From: Bursaphelenchus xylophilus
Taxonomy: Eukaryota; Nematoda; Chromadorea; Rhabditida; Aphelenchoididae
Assembly: GCA_904066235.2 (NCBI GenBank)
Contig: CAJFCV020000002.1
Span: forward strand, 124,001 to 188,000
Length of the DNA: 64,000 nucleotides
Direction: 5' to 3'
Of this stretch, positions 34,277 through 47,385 are shown in pieces. Below the pieces are notes generated by a model, which was not told the DNA's origin, did not search any database, and was given only the letters and a program-made list of their open reading frames with translations. Positions within the stretch are counted from its first letter, which is position 1. Each line of letters starts with the position of its first letter. The translations under genes were made by a program, and so were the position numbers.

Positions 34277-37197
34277 CTAAAATCAACAACACTGTTCATA
34301 AATCATTTAATTGCGCCACTCCGCCTCAAAATACAGTAGTCGCGGAAAAATTCCAATAAAAAAATAAGACTCGCAATATTATACATGGTCAATGTAACCA
34401 AAAAGAACAAACAACTCTTTAAATGGATTAAACCACCCAAATGACGTAACTGAATTCCAACAACAATCATAAGAGGACCTCTCCCCCAAAGGGTAATGCT
34501 GATACGAGGACAGTTTCAAAATTCGCGGCAGGCAATTAAATTCCGTTCGTTCGGCAAACAAAGGAGAAGATCTTGGTGTCCGAATATCATGAGGGACTAA
34601 TCTTTGGAGTCTAAGGAGGGTGTAAAGACTCTAATAGATAAACAAACAAATTGTAAAGCGCGTGGAAACACTTCGAAATGGACGCAGGACCTGATCTTCT
34701 ATTATAAAAAAAGGCCAGTAAACATACAAATGATTATCCAGAGTAACAAAAACGTTCGTAAAAAGCTGGCTGATAATCCGATTTACCAGCAAAAATCCTC
34801 TACGAACAATTTTTTGGCATCAATCCAAACAAATCAGCTTATTTTTGGATATTACACAAGATATGAGCAGGAAAAGCCCGCCGTCAGGATCTTATTGTAA
34901 AAATCTGACAGATTGTTGAAATATATCACATGGCAAGCAGAAAGAATCAAAAAAGATTTCCTTTCCCATCGCGACGGCCTCAAAAACATCAAAAACCATA
35001 ACAAAAACAACGATTTTCTTGCAAAAAACGCCTATTTTTTGGACAAATCCGGGCGAATACTGGGGGTTAGACTTGAAAAGAATGTACTTTAGTTTTCAGC
35101 TTTTCTTTTCAACTAGACAAGGTTCAAAACAACCCTGTTTTTTTTTGAATAACAAACAAAACGTCTAGTACAATGATTTCCACGTCAAAATTATGCAAAC
35201 TCGTTTTTATAACAGCAGATTAACTGTAAGAAACAAGAAAGAAGACCGTTAGACACAGAACTCATTGCTTTAGCCATCGAACAAAAGCCATTTGATTGTA
35301 TAAAACTACGAAAAACTGGTATGAATTACAGCAAAAGAAGCAATTTGCGAGGTGACCTGGTTTGCAAATTGCAAGACGCCGGCGTTCCGATAATTTTTCC
35401 TCGAATAAAATCTGACACCAATAAATTATTTCGCCCATCCCAAAGGGATGCAGCGTACCGTGCAGCATGCCCGGATATTTCAGGCATTAAATTTTGGGTT
35501 TTGATAAATTCTGGCGATTTTCCTAAAAACCAAAAGCAAATTCAATTCAAAACACTTACCAGAAAGTCGCTTCTGAGCATACGTGACTTTAAGCATCTGA
35601 AACAAGCAGAAAAAGAGATGTTTTCATCGCATTTCCTCCCACATCCACCTGCATCTCATGCTGATCAAAGAGCTGGCTCCAAGAACCGAACAACACCCTC
35701 AAGCACTTGAAATCCTCGTTCGAACCTTTTCCTCTTCCAGGAACTACTGATCCAGCAAAAAACATCCCACTCAAACGGTCTTTTATCTCGAGCAAAAACA
35801 AACCTTATTTTAGTATCAAGCTGTCCTTGAAACGGGAAAATATTTACAATTCCTCAAGACTTCCAAGAAAGTATCATTCTTCACCTGTCAATATATTTTT
35901 CAAACGCTCAGCACGCCTTCTCCCCGTTCCAATTAGCTAAAGTAATATGGTGTGTTCCGACCTAAAGTAATATCCACGAAAGCTTCTAAATAATTAAAAA
36001 TCCGTAAAACCTTGTTAGAAATAAAAAGCACGCTGAATTTGACATTTCAAATATTGTTCACTCATTTGAACAGCTTGAGAGCTCGGCAATCTGCCCTTTC
36101 GTGTAAATAAGATAATTGCCTAAAATGATATCCAAAAATAGCTCTGAGCAACGTCAATACATTCCTTCTTCGTCTGTTTGCCCTTTGTACAGCTCGATTT
36201 GAAAAAACCGGCCAAAATATTACTCATGATGCGCAGAATTCTCGAGATTTCGACAAAAGACGTCACTTATCGAATATCAAGCGAAAACACTTGCGGAATA
36301 TCGAATATAATCGGAAAAGCAGCGCGCGCGCAAAACGTACAAAACTTTGCTCACAAAAAAAAACTTTCCTTCCAATCGAAAACTTCCATTTGGGGATCGG
36401 AAGAGAGATTTTTTTCGGATTTTCGCCTCCAAATCGCCTCGAAAAGCGCAAAAAGACGGAACTTGCGGAGAACTCGACGGAATGCCACAAAACCCCACTT
36501 GCCTATGCAAATTTTCGCTCGCATTCCCTTTCGGCGGGCCGAGAATTACACGAACAAGTCGGGAGATTTCGAAACATTATTTCTATAGAGGAAATACACG
36601 GGGAATATGGGAAAGTTATAGTTAGAGGGTAAATAATAGACGTTTTTGGTGTGTAATTGGTATGTTCTGGAAGAATAAACGTTATCCAACCTCTTCGCAC
36701 TCATTTCCCTGTAGTTCTCTCCAAAATCAGTAAGGATTAGAGAAAATTCATCAATTTTTATCAAGTACAATATAAGTTGAGATAGGTTTGATCAAAAATT
36801 TGTGGTTTTTGGCAAACCTCCCGCCCCATTATCCAAAGCACCTCAGATCAAGGTCAATTCGATGCAAACCTCAAAACAAACGCCTGTTCTCCCACTCAAA
36901 TCCATGACAAATATTGTTTTTTTCAAGCTCAATGTCACCCAATCCGTGTCATGAAAGTGGGCTAAACATAACACCTGTTCCCTAATCCCACATGGGAATG
37001 CCTTTTCACGTCGGGTTGAGCGCGAGATGAGTCATGGATGAGAATATTTTCAAGGTTAACTACAAGATTTACCAATGGACCATCAATACCTACAATATTA
37101 TCATTTTTGAGTGTTTATCCTTTTAAATTAACGCTTCAAATGTAACAATTTTTATGGGGAGGCAATTTTCATCTTGTGGAACAATTTATAGACAAAC
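34277..37197. other. Region between kinase and phosphatase genes
   Basis: No coding exons supported. A 37-nt minus-strand segment (35596-35560) is flanked by TTTCAG and GTAAGT and could be a non-coding first exon of the kinase gene; read as coding it does not continue in frame. Around 36290-36600 overlapping frames are open in several phases, with GC-rich sequence, but no motif supports any of them. Confidence 0.45.
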
Positions 37198-38187
37198 TCA
37201 GCAGCGATATGATCCGTTGTGATATTCGCATTTCAACTGAAGGGCGGTGATGTATTCTTTTCGTTCGATTTCATGGCCACGAGCCGCGTTGAACGCTGAA
37301 ATTCGCTTATTAGATAGCCTAAAGGATAAGACCAAGTTGAACGAAACGGACTTACTGTTAACACTCTCATCGACTGACCAGCCAAGACATTCATGCATAT
37401 ACCGACAAACCAGATAACCCGTCCGATTCAAGCCGTGTGTGCAGTGGATTCCGATCAAACTATCTGAAAATACTCTACGACTTTAAAAAACAAATCCTGA
37501 ACGTCCAACTGCACTGCAATTTATCACTTACTATTATCTAAATTCTCCATGAAATACTCCTTAATCGTATCCATAAACTCATCTCCCAAGTCCTTCAAAG
37601 CTTCGAAATCTCGGCCAGGACAAAAGATCTTCTTGTATTTGATTCCATACTGCTCCAACTCGGCAGGGTCATAATATCTTGTGGTTGCCGTGAGATCGAT
37701 AACCAAACCCAACTTCTGATTTTGTTTTTCCATGGCCTCCACCAAATCATCGATTCCAAATGGCTCGAGCTCTGTTCCTTGAAAGAAATCCGGCTTCAAC
37801 GGCGTCTTGAAAGCAATAAGACGAGTGTCCGCGATCACCTTGCCGCATGGAGAGTACGCTTCCCATCTATAAGAAACGTTATATTATCCTTGGCACCATT
37901 TAGGTAACATAAAAACAATTTGAGCAGAACTTTCAGAATTCAAAGTTAAAAAAGGAAAACGTTCTCTCTAAAGATCAAAACTAACACAAAGAAGCTACTT
38001 ACCTATCCGGCAACCGTCTGGGATTGAACTTCCTTGGTGGTCGACCTCTCTTCTGGATTGGACTAGATGCAGCTGGTCTGCCCTCAATTTCCTCCGCCTT
38101 CTGCGCAGCTCGGTCTTGGATAATGGCGTCAGCCACTGTCTTCGTGAGGCTAGCATCTCCCCCGGAAGAAGGCTCAACCGCCGCCAT
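37198..38187 (-). CDS. pir-1: PIR-1/DUSP11-type RNA 5'-triphosphatase (Cys-based phosphatase)
   Basis: Minus-strand exons 38187-38003, 37866-37532, 37463-37356 and 37295-37198 (phases 2, 1, 1), 241 residues. The conserved core includes RLPDRWEAYSPCGKVI, TRLIAFKTPLK, LGLVIDLTATTRYYDP and the P-loop HCTHGLNRTGYLVCRYM, with catalytic Cys and Arg of the HCx5R motif, then FNAARGHEIERKEYI. This matches PIR-1/DUSP11, which remove 5' phosphates from di- or triphosphorylated RNA and act with the small-RNA machinery in nematodes. The N-terminal 60 residues are Ala/Glu/Lys-rich and contain KRGRPPRKF, an AT-hook-like motif. The ATG at 38187 follows a TTTTAG acceptor suitable for a spliced leader. The gene lies upstream of the kinase on the same strand, but 3 kb away, so an operon is not implied. 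Confidence 0.88.
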
Positions 38188-38668
38188 CCGCACCAAGTTT
38201 CACTAAAATAACAAAAGTTTGAAAGAAAAAAATGCGGAACTTTTGAAAATTACAGAAAATAAATAAGGAAGAAAAATTTATTCAGGAAATAAAAGTGTGT
38301 TGAATGCCGGAAATGTCTGTTTTGTCGCCATTTAGTCGATAAATTGTCTGCAAACCTGTAAATAACGTTATGCCATAGTTTGTTGGCAAGTGTTTGTTTT
38401 CGTGGTAAGACATATAGAATGAAGTATCCTTTGTTCAATTTGAAAAACTTTACGGTCGTAAATTGATAATTCTGTCTAACAGACAACAAAACAATGTTTT
38501 TTGTTTATTTGTTGTCGAATTTACGAAGTTGACGTCCAAATATTGTCTTTTGTGTTCAATGATATTCCCGTTAAAATAAGGCGCGGTATTTACGCAACAA
38601 GGCGTTGACAAAGACGAGCTGAAGTCTGTAGTCGAATAAAAAACTCATAACTTGGCAGTACAAAAAGA
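38188..38668. other. Divergent intergenic region
   Basis: Separates the minus-strand phosphatase from the plus-strand astacin gene and probably holds both promoters. No distinct element is recognised. Confidence 0.5.
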
Positions 38669-38929
38669 ATGGGTTCAAAAAAACTCAGTTACGCATTATT
38701 TTTTAAATCGAGTATCATGTATAATATAATCGTTTTCGCCATGAGTAATATTGTTTGCCAGGGGCTAAACCGACCGTTTGGAAGCTCGTCCATTCCATCT
38801 CGAGCATCTTGTATTTTCAAGAAATTCAATAAAAACTTGTCAAGGTCATCAAAAAGGAATAAGCGCGCTAAACCTCCGCCTTTTTTGAGGGCGATTCGGG
38901 ATTCGCTTCGATTTTCGAGTGATATGCAG
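38669..38929 (+). CDS. Possible first exon of the astacin gene
   Basis: An open frame from ATG with a hydrophobic stretch (SIMYNIIVFAMSNIVCQG) that could act as a signal sequence, then a basic Ser/Lys-rich part. A weak donor CAG|GTCCCG would join it in phase 0 to the next exon at 39852. An alternative signal-like start is MILRTWILMGILGVVGNAA at 39071, but its phase does not fit that exon. Which one is used is unresolved. Confidence 0.35.
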
Positions 38930-39409
38930 GTCCCGTTAAAGAGGTCGACTTTTTAAGTGACTGTTGCTGAAGCTCATCGGTGCAGAAACATTGGGATTGC
39001 CACCTGGATTTTATGGGCTTCAGCGTGACCGGAGGGACTGATTGCGCAACTCGATTGCTTTGTTGGCATTATGATTTTGCGGACGTGGATCTTGATGGGG
39101 ATTCTGGGAGTAGTGGGAAACGCGGCAAGTCTTTGATTGAAATATTTACATGAGATCGACGAATCATTCGTTTAATTTTATTTTTAAAGCCAAAACATTA
39201 AAAAATTTTGGAGCTGTTAGCCCGACAACCACGGCGTTAGATCATCTTCAAATTTTTGAATCTGAAAAGGCCAAAGATTAACCCTTGCTGCTTCAAACTC
39301 GCGCTTTGCTGACACAGCCAAAAATCTTTTCTTAAAAAGGGGCTTTCCTAAAATTAAATCTTTTGCTTACCTTAACCCCGGAGCATTAAATTATATCTGA
39401 AACCGACTT

Positions 39410-39824
39410 ACAGCGGAAGTACCCCAAGTGCGACGCTCAGATTTTCTTTAAATTTTGCACACACGTCTTTGCATTTCGCAAGCGCCATCGAGATATTGAA
39501 CCGTTTTTGCCGCGGAGAGAGTACGCCCAACGCGGAGAGCGGTCAGAGAGAAAAACGCTTTTTGGCTATAACTTTGTCAGTTTCGTGCGGAAAAAAGTTA
39601 TTTTTTGTAGAAACATTACCCTTTACGGTAGAAATAGGTATGAAACTTTTTGTGCCGAAATTTGGCAAAAAGTGTCACATTTTTGCCAACTTTCGATCTA
39701 AAAATCTCGGCTTTTTCTGCAAAGCACTAGCTATTATTCTCGCATATATTTCAGAAAAAATTATTCTAAATCTGTACCAAGTTTCATCAAAATCTGAACG
39801 TCGCCTTGGGGTACAACCCCTGTT
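39410..39824. repeat. Family-2 element, copy b
   Basis: Begins CAGCGGAAGTACCCCAAGTG and ends CCTTGGGGTACAACCCCTG. Same orientation as copy a; it lies just before exon 39852 of the astacin gene, probably within its first intron. Confidence 0.8.
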
Positions 39825-39851
39825 AGCGTCAAAAATCACATAAAACTTTAG

Positions 39852-42800
39852 CGGCACTTCTACGATGACTTGGTTCGAGATGACAGTGGGGCAACTCATC
39901 AGTCGGTTCAACGATTCCTCCGAGCCATGAATCGCCTCAACTTTATTGAAGGGAAGCTTCTGGATGTCGAGGAGGTAAAATCCATTTTACCTTGGGGCTT
40001 TCGTAAAAGTTATATTTTTAACATACGGGTTTTCTTTTTCTTGCAACAACTTATTTCACAGGTAAAGTCTCCAAGTTCCATTCCGTATCTCGACGACTTA
40101 TTTGCCGCCCACGATGAACACGGAAATCCGCAAAGAGTGCTGGCCAGTCAGGATAAACCTGAGGAGAAGCCTTTCCTCTTCGAAGGGGATATGTTGTTGA
40201 CTTCCAAACAGATGGACGAAATTGTCATGTAAATAACATTCATTTGAGTGAAGAATTTCGTATTTTAGGAACGTGGAGCATCAACTGTTTTTGAAAGATA
40301 TTGGAAAGCCCGAATTGATGATGCGAAACCGGTTCAAGAGAACGTTGACCTCAAATATTATCTCGAGATGGACTGAACTGAGAATTCCGTATAGAATTCA
40401 CCCTGAACGAGGACGTACGCTTATCTATGACGATATAGAAAAATTTTATATAATTTTCAGCCAACAAAACACTGATTGAAGCCGGAATCAAAGCCTGGAC
40501 CGACGCCACTTGCCTGGAGTTTGAAGAAAAAACCGGAGGACTCTTGCAGCCGCATATTGTTTTTATAAAAGGCTCTGGGTAGGATTATTAGACACTAGAT
40601 TTAAAAAAAATGCCTTGTCGTATTTTGCAAACAAAAACTGCATTTCAGATGCTATTCGAATGTCGGCAAGAGCTCGATGAATGGTCAATATGTCTCAATC
40701 GGGCGTGGATGTGAGAATCCGTACATTGTGGCGCATGAAATTGGTAAGAGACAATTAAAAATACATACAGTGGGGAACCTGACCCAATGGCAAAAAACGT
40801 GGCGTTTTGCATCCGGGAAGTATCAAAAATGTGGTAAAATGCTTCCCTCTCCAAGTGAAAAAACTCCGATTTCAAAAGCGCACCCGCTCTTTTTTGTAGG
40901 AGCCCTTCAAAACGAAGTTTTTTTTACTTGGAGATGGAGGCATTTTGCCACATTTTTGATATTTCCCGGATCAAAATGGTACGTGTTTTGCCACTGAATC
41001 AGGTCCACCTCTGTAAGTAAAGTGAACAATGTTTTATTTGCGTAATGCGCTACATTTCTAATGGCTATGCTGGAAATCTCGTATTTTTCTTCCAGGCCAC
41101 ACCCTTGGCTTCTTTCATGAGCAAGGTCGTTATGACCGCGATGGTCACATCAACATCGCTCCGAAGAACATCCATGTCGGCTTCCTCAGTCAATTTACGA
41201 AACAAGATCCAGAGTCTATGACCACTTTGTCTGTGCCGTATGATGTTGGCTCCGTTATGCACTATGATCAATACGTAGGCTTGGAAATTTTGGAAATTTC
41301 AGATGATGGCGTATTTTACAGAGTTTCTCGTATAATGGCCACCCTTCAATCCGAGCGATCGATCCCAATTATCAGATGACAATGGGACAAAGACAGGAGC
41401 TCACCTTTAACGACGTGAAAAAGATCAATCTGGCTTACTGCCCTTGTAAGTAACAGTCCGAACATTGTCATTGGTATTCTAAAATTTTCATATTTTAGTC
41501 CGTTGCCTCCTCAAATTGGACTGCCAATATTCCGGGTATACGGACCCCAAGGACTGCTCAAAATGTCGTTGTCCAAGCGGCCTTAGCGGCCAAACATGTA
41601 GTAAAGCCTTGAGAACTGCGTCGAAATGCGGGCGGTTATACCACACAGCAACTTCGGAGATCAAAACCCTGAGTTTTGAGGGGAAAGGAGAATGTAATTT
41701 TCTCATCAAGGCCAAAGACGGAGCAAAAATACGGTTGCATTGGGAGAAACTGTTCATTTTTGAGTCTCAACCCTGTCAGAACAGCTATGTGGAGATAAAG
41801 GTGAGAAAATAATGAGATTTTTAATGTAGGCATGATCCGTTTCAGTATCACAAGGACTTGGGGACCACCGGGGCAAGGTTCTGCTCCACCGATATCAAGC
41901 AAAAGGATATTAATTCTGCAATAAGCACAGTGTTGGTATTGTACAGATCAAAGTCGTTGTTCACAAGTTTCAAACTGACTTTTAGTAGTGGTAGGCGTCG
42001 TCAATTTTCATTTTAACGCCAAAACACTTTCGATCGTATAAAATGCCCCATTCTAGACGAGCCCGCGCCCTCGCGCAGCATCTTCAGCCAGTCTATGGCC
42101 TACTTTTCGAACTTCTTTCACAGTATTTTCCACTCGGAAAAGGGCAAAGATTCGGACGACTCTGACAATTTTATAAACTCAAGCAATGAAGAGTATGATG
42201 AAGAAGAGGCTGTGAAAATTGACGATGACAAGAAGAAAGTGAGTGGAGTGGTTCAGCAAAAGGTTCCGGATGAAAAGAAAAAACTAAATGAAGCCATTGA
42301 TGAGATTGTATTGCCAAAATCAGGGGAGAAGTTGGTGCTAATCAAGGAGAAGGTCGATGAGAAGGACAATGAACAAAAGGAGAAGGCGATTGAAGGCAAG
42401 CCCGACGAAAGTTGGGTTGCTGAAGCCGAAAGCTCGGTTGAGGACGACAAAGAGTTTAATAATGGGACTGTTGACGACATTATTATACTAAATGATGATA
42501 AAAAGGGGAAGCTGGAAGAGACAACGAGTACAAGCAGTAAGACGTACACAATTAGAGATGATGTTTCTAATACGACGGTATTAGACGTCCAAACGGAAGC
42601 TATCTTAACAACAGATCTAAAGGAACGACTTACGAAAGCTCAGACTGCCGCCACAACAAATGATAAAGATACGTCTACCGCCCTTCCAGACGCTTTTACT
42701 GCGAATACAACTCAGTTTCCCTCTACCTCTGAAATTACGAAACTTGCAGAGGCGGAAAATGAAACGACGACTGAAGTGGTTGAAGAAAATCTAAATGTAA

Positions 42801-43571
42801 CGGAAACTGCTCCAATAACACCTTCTGGGAAAATAAATCCTTCTACTGAGTCTGACGATAATTTTGCGCTTACTGAGAAAGTTCCTGTGTCCACTCCAAC
42901 GACTTCGGAGTCAATTCCAGAGCAAGAAGAAGAAGAAACTGAGCCTTCACAGACTTCCAATGTCTCTAATGACAGCGTTACAACAACAACAGTGGATTAC
43001 ACTTCGATTGGAATAGAAATACGTCGAGCACAAGCCAAAAACAGCAACGAGATTATTGAAATGGGCAGTGGGGATGACACTGACTTGATTGAGTATACAG
43101 TGCAAAGGGAAGAGGAGGTAATTAAAAGTTCTGCCAAGTCGTCTGCGGACGAGATTCTGGAAGCCTTGGTGAGTTGTTTTCTACCAAAGTCTATGCGAAA
43201 ATTATGTTAAGAGAGGAATTACATGTTTTGCGACTAATTTGTTTTGAGTACTAAGAACGAGTGTTTAGTAGTGTCTCTAACAATGCGCACGTACAAGCCG
43301 TCTTATGAGAAACAAAAATTAGGCAATTGAAGGCCTCTTTTTCTTAACGCTTTACTTTCAGAAAGCCGAACCGGATCTTATCGTCATACCAAATCCGCAA
43401 CTTCGTGAATGTAAAAATAATGCTCTTACAACCACTCCACGCCCTATCTCTACAACCATAGCCAATTCCGTTGCCCGATCAACGGTTCTAATTAGCCATT
43501 CTGTGGATGAAATCACCCGTATTCCCGTTCAAGACACCGATGAATTAATTGAAGGTAGTGGAACTCGATAA
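39852..43571 (+). CDS. Astacin metalloprotease with EGF-like and CUB domains and a long acidic tail
   Basis: Exons 39852-39974, 40062-40228, 40269-40414, 40461-40578, 40649-40743, 41096-41274, 41322-41445, 41499-41800, 41846-41990, 42057-43168 and 43362-43571, in phase: at least 906 residues. In order: a prodomain with FEGDMLLT (Asp-switch region), a processing-like RNRFKR, the astacin domain with AHEIGHTLGFFHEQGRYDRD zinc site and SVMHYDQYSFS Met-turn, then a Cys-rich EGF-like segment, a CUB domain starting KCGRLYH, and about 440 residues rich in Glu, Thr, Ser and Asp. The tail carries MGSGDD and LIEGSG, possible glycosaminoglycan attachment sites. It is a secreted zinc endopeptidase of the nematode nas type. 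The exon 40269-40414 donor (GTACGC) is weak. AATAAA is near 43620. Confidence 0.85.
40766..41015. repeat. Family-1 inverted-repeat element, copy 5
   Basis: TACAGTGGGGAACCTGACCC at the left and GAATCAGGTCCACCTCTGTA at the right. It lies in the intron that splits the astacin zinc motif between HEIG and HTLGFFHE. Confidence 0.85.
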
Positions 43572-43783
43572 TAACAGTGCGTAGAAGGTGCAAAGATCCT
43601 GTGCTTTTGTACATATAATCTAATAAACGTGTCAGAATCTTAAATTATAAGTTCGAAGAAAACTTCCAGGAAGTTTGTGGCTGGCTTCAATACGAAAAGT
43701 TTGTCCTAACCAAAGCTTACAAAGCCGTGTTCATTGATAATCACATTTGCCCAATTTTTAAGTCTGTTCTCAGTACGTAAGTC

Positions 43784-45913
43784 ATGCCACGGAGCTGTTC
43801 CCTTCATTTCCTTATGAAAACTGCCGAGGGGACGTTCGTCACCGTGAGATATGTGGAACTATTTGCTTGGATTGTAACGTTGGCGTTGAGTGTGTATTTT
43901 AACCGGAAAATATGGAAGGTCCCGACAATCAGCAGGAATTTGCGAATCATTATTGTAGGTTTACAATGGGCACGGTTCGAGTGAGATCTACTGTCCCTTT
44001 GCAAAGTTGCTGGAGTGATTTTGCGACATGCATTGCGAGCAAACAAGTGCTCATTGCGCGGTGAAAGTTGTTGCTTTTTGCACCATGCAATAGGCATTTG
44101 CCGGACGCCGTTTTTACCCTTACTAGACTTATATCTTCTCAACACTACTAATCTCTTTTTTCAGATGGTAAGCACTGCATTTTGCCTTTACATATCGCTA
44201 ATCCACGTGTTATTCAACTTTATTCCTGCTAAATATTACAACTGCGTTCACAAAGACTACAGATGGACGGCGGTTGCGCTAAACGGGCTCATGTTAATCG
44301 CTCATATCCAAATTATAATGGTCGAATTTAAATATGTTCTAATTGCCCTTGAAAGACTTTACGCGTATAGATTGAAGGGCCGATATGATGAATACTGCAA
44401 CTGTTTTATTGTTAGAGCCTATTTGAAATGCGTAAGTTTACATATATCGGCAGCCGCGATCCTGATACATTATAGGCTTCTGACTCTGTAGGCTTCAGCT
44501 CATTTTTCATGCTGATTCCGAAACTGACATTTTTTTGCCCAAAAACTTGCACATCGGTTATATCCGGATGAAATCCAAAATCCGATTTTCGTATCTTGCG
44601 AACTAGAAACTCAATCCAAAATCGCTGACTAGGAAAGTTGCGCAGCCCCATTTGGAAGCGCCGGAAGTAGTTTTTGGACAGCAATTTACAGTAGCCGTAC
44701 CTTAACAATCCGCCGAGAACCATTGCTTGTTTATCGGACGTGTTTTCTACTGCTTTCAAACTTTCTAATTGGATTCTTACATTTAAGCTCAAAACTACGG
44801 TAACTGTAATTTTTTTTAATTTTCTCAATCCTCAGAATACGTGTGTAGATGAAGGATATTTCGTTAGATTCTGTGCAAAACGAAAAAAGCCTGCGAACGT
44901 AGGCTTTTTTGTTGATTGCACGGTGCAAATTTTTCCAAACTTTGAGTTTTAAAGGGGAGTTTCTGCCAAATATTTTGCGACGCTCCTTATTGTATTATTT
45001 ATAACAAAAGCATTGATGTTTACAGTTTCTTGGGTCGATGATCATATTTATTCTGCGAGTCGTGTTTATCATCTACATGAATCCGGAAATGCATTCGGAT
45101 GAGTTGATTGTGTGGACGATACATATGGATTCTTCAGTTTGGGGCCTCTTCTTTATGTTTGTGATATCATCCATGGCTATGATGTTCTCTGTTGTGGTAA
45201 GTCAGAGGTATTCAGAAGCAGATGCTCTGTGGCTGCTGCATAAATATCAAAACATTTGCAAAGTGTTGAAGTGCTGGACTGGTCCCAAGGTCACAAAAGT
45301 TTAGCCGGGCGTCCAGAATGTAAAGCTAGCTAAAACAGGCAAACATTGGACCTTTATGTGTCACAAGGAAATCTGTGAAGACCTGTGAGATAATATGTTT
45401 GTGCTATATGTTAGTGCACTTGCAGTTGGCAGTATTTGGACTTTCAGATCTTTTTCTATCTCCACGTCAGGATCCGGAAAGACGAGGGCAATTCGTACTG
45501 TCTCCGTCTACGTTACGAAATCAAACAAACAAAACATGTTCTCCGGTATATCATCAGCTTAGTGGGGCTGGCATTCCTACTCCTCTTTGTCTGCGTTCTA
45601 TATTACGTGGGGATGTTCTACTACATGTTTCATGATGGTCTCACCGACTACAGCTATCAGATTAGAAGCATTAAGACAGTAGGCAAATTAAGCTGATGTG
45701 TACAACAACTTTTAGGTTTTGATGACTTCTCTGTCTGTCTACAATTTTGCTTGTATGGCATTTATGATACGTGGTTTCCCACAACTCCAAAAAGCAATTT
45801 ATCGCGACTTTGCGTTCCTGGAAAAGCGGATTTCCGAGCCACAGATGAGTCGAGTTGCGCCGGGGATGGAAAGCGACATGTATTTCAAACAACTTCACAA
45901 CTCTTGGTTGTAA
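43784..45913 (+). CDS. Sre-like chemoreceptor 1
   Basis: Exons 43784-43954, 44165-44431, 45026-45196, 45448-45678 and 45716-45913, every intron phase 0, 345 residues. Seven hydrophobic segments can be counted: one in exon 1, two in exon 2, two in exon 3, one in exon 4 and one in exon 5. Signature stretches shared with the next two genes are VEFKYVLIALERLYAYR, RYEIKQTKHVLRY and the C-terminal MYFKQLHNSW. These resemble nematode Sre 7-TM receptors, usually expressed in sensory neurons, with unknown ligands. The three genes form a same-strand tandem cluster. Confidence 0.75.
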
Positions 45914-47385
45914 ATAATGAATTCATTTTTCGGAAAATTAATGATGACTCAACCTGACACTATAATAAAAAAGATGACCTCTTGATTGTAAATAGGTACG
46001 TTTTCTTATAACTGCTTCTTAATCTTGTGTTCTCAATTTTGTAGTAAATTAATAATAACTCCATTGAATGGTTTTGTAGCATGTTTACTGCAAGATTTTA
46101 TTACATAAATGAAGACCCTTCAAACCTTTTCTGCTCATAACTTTAACGATGTTGGTCTTTCAAGTTGTTCTTTAAATTTTGAATACACCTGTTTTGCAAG
46201 GGTTGACCGTGAATCTCGCCGAATTACACGGCATTCTCACAAAAACTAGCAACGAACTCATTAGAATTACCGAACTTTCTACAAAACTACATGTTGTTCA
46301 GCCCTTTTTCAGTACAATTTTTTGTGCGTCGAAATTTTTATAACAAGAAATTAGTTTTTTTCCACTAATTAGAATGCATCTTCAAAATCTTACAACTTTT
46401 TTACATCTGGGTGCGTGCAAATGAGTTTCTGTCTAGTTTATCAACCTCTTCCGTCGGTGAGTAAAGACGGAGCCAACCCTTGCCAAATCGGACGTCAAAC
46501 CTTTCCAAATTATAGGTCAGAAACAGAGTGCAAACATGGAATTATCTACAGTTTGACGTACGGTTTATACTGTCACATAACTTTTTACTGTTACATAACT
46601 TGCTGTAAGACGAGCCAGTGTGTGCTCTACTAGACGGGCCAAAAAGTCTTGGCATGGTTTCGCATCGTCCGGGAGCATGCATTCGGCGTTGCGACGAGGT
46701 GTCGCGCGATAAAAACTGAAAGAAAGAGTGCACTGTGCTTTCGATTGGCCCTTTCAAAACATTTTTTCGCACTGTGCGACGTCGCATTGCACCGTAAATT
46801 TTCTTGTCGCCGCGCGACAAATTTTTTCGCACAACGGGTGGGTTTGCAGACATGCCAAGACTTTTTGGACCGCCAGTAAAAAGACCAGTCGGTTTTTAAG
46901 ACTTTTGCAAAATGAAGAAAAATGGTTATAGCAGAAATTTTTTTTTTAATTAATAGCCAATCTTATGGGTTTAATTTAAATACTATATACATAGAGTGCG
47001 CTTTTTAGGCCATGTCGGTCTAGAACTATTTATTTGTTTGTCTGAAACCATATTTTTTTATTTTTTTCTTCTGTCAGTTAGAACTTAGTTTCCTTTTCAT
47101 GTTAGCTTCCTTTTTACATCATCATTTTTCTAACAATAACAAGAATATTTTGCAATTTTTTAAATTGCATAATTTCTGTTCCATGATGCACGGCGACAGC
47201 TCTCTTTATTTCTTCTTAATCCAATAGAGCGCCCTCAAGGTGTCTGCGTGAAAACGCGACAAACAGGTGTCCGTTACTAACCGTATTAAGAATATTTATT
47301 GCTCTCATTACCGGGTTTTTCAAATTTCGTACGCATTCAGTAAGACGGTGGCGGTGTTGTTCCCGAATGCCAACGGAGCCTGTAA
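45914..47385. other. Intergenic between receptors 1 and 2
   Basis: No supported exon. A short GC-richer stretch near 46640-46880 is open in several frames but carries no motif. Confidence 0.5.

Noticed and set aside
35321..35710. 129-codon plus-strand frame
   Set aside because: No start context, signal or domain. A splice-flanked 37-nt segment on the opposite strand better explains part of this stretch.
36178..36632. Overlapping open frames of 75-136 codons on both strands
   Set aside because: Open in several phases at once because of base composition. No motif, splice pattern or polyadenylation signal supports one of them.
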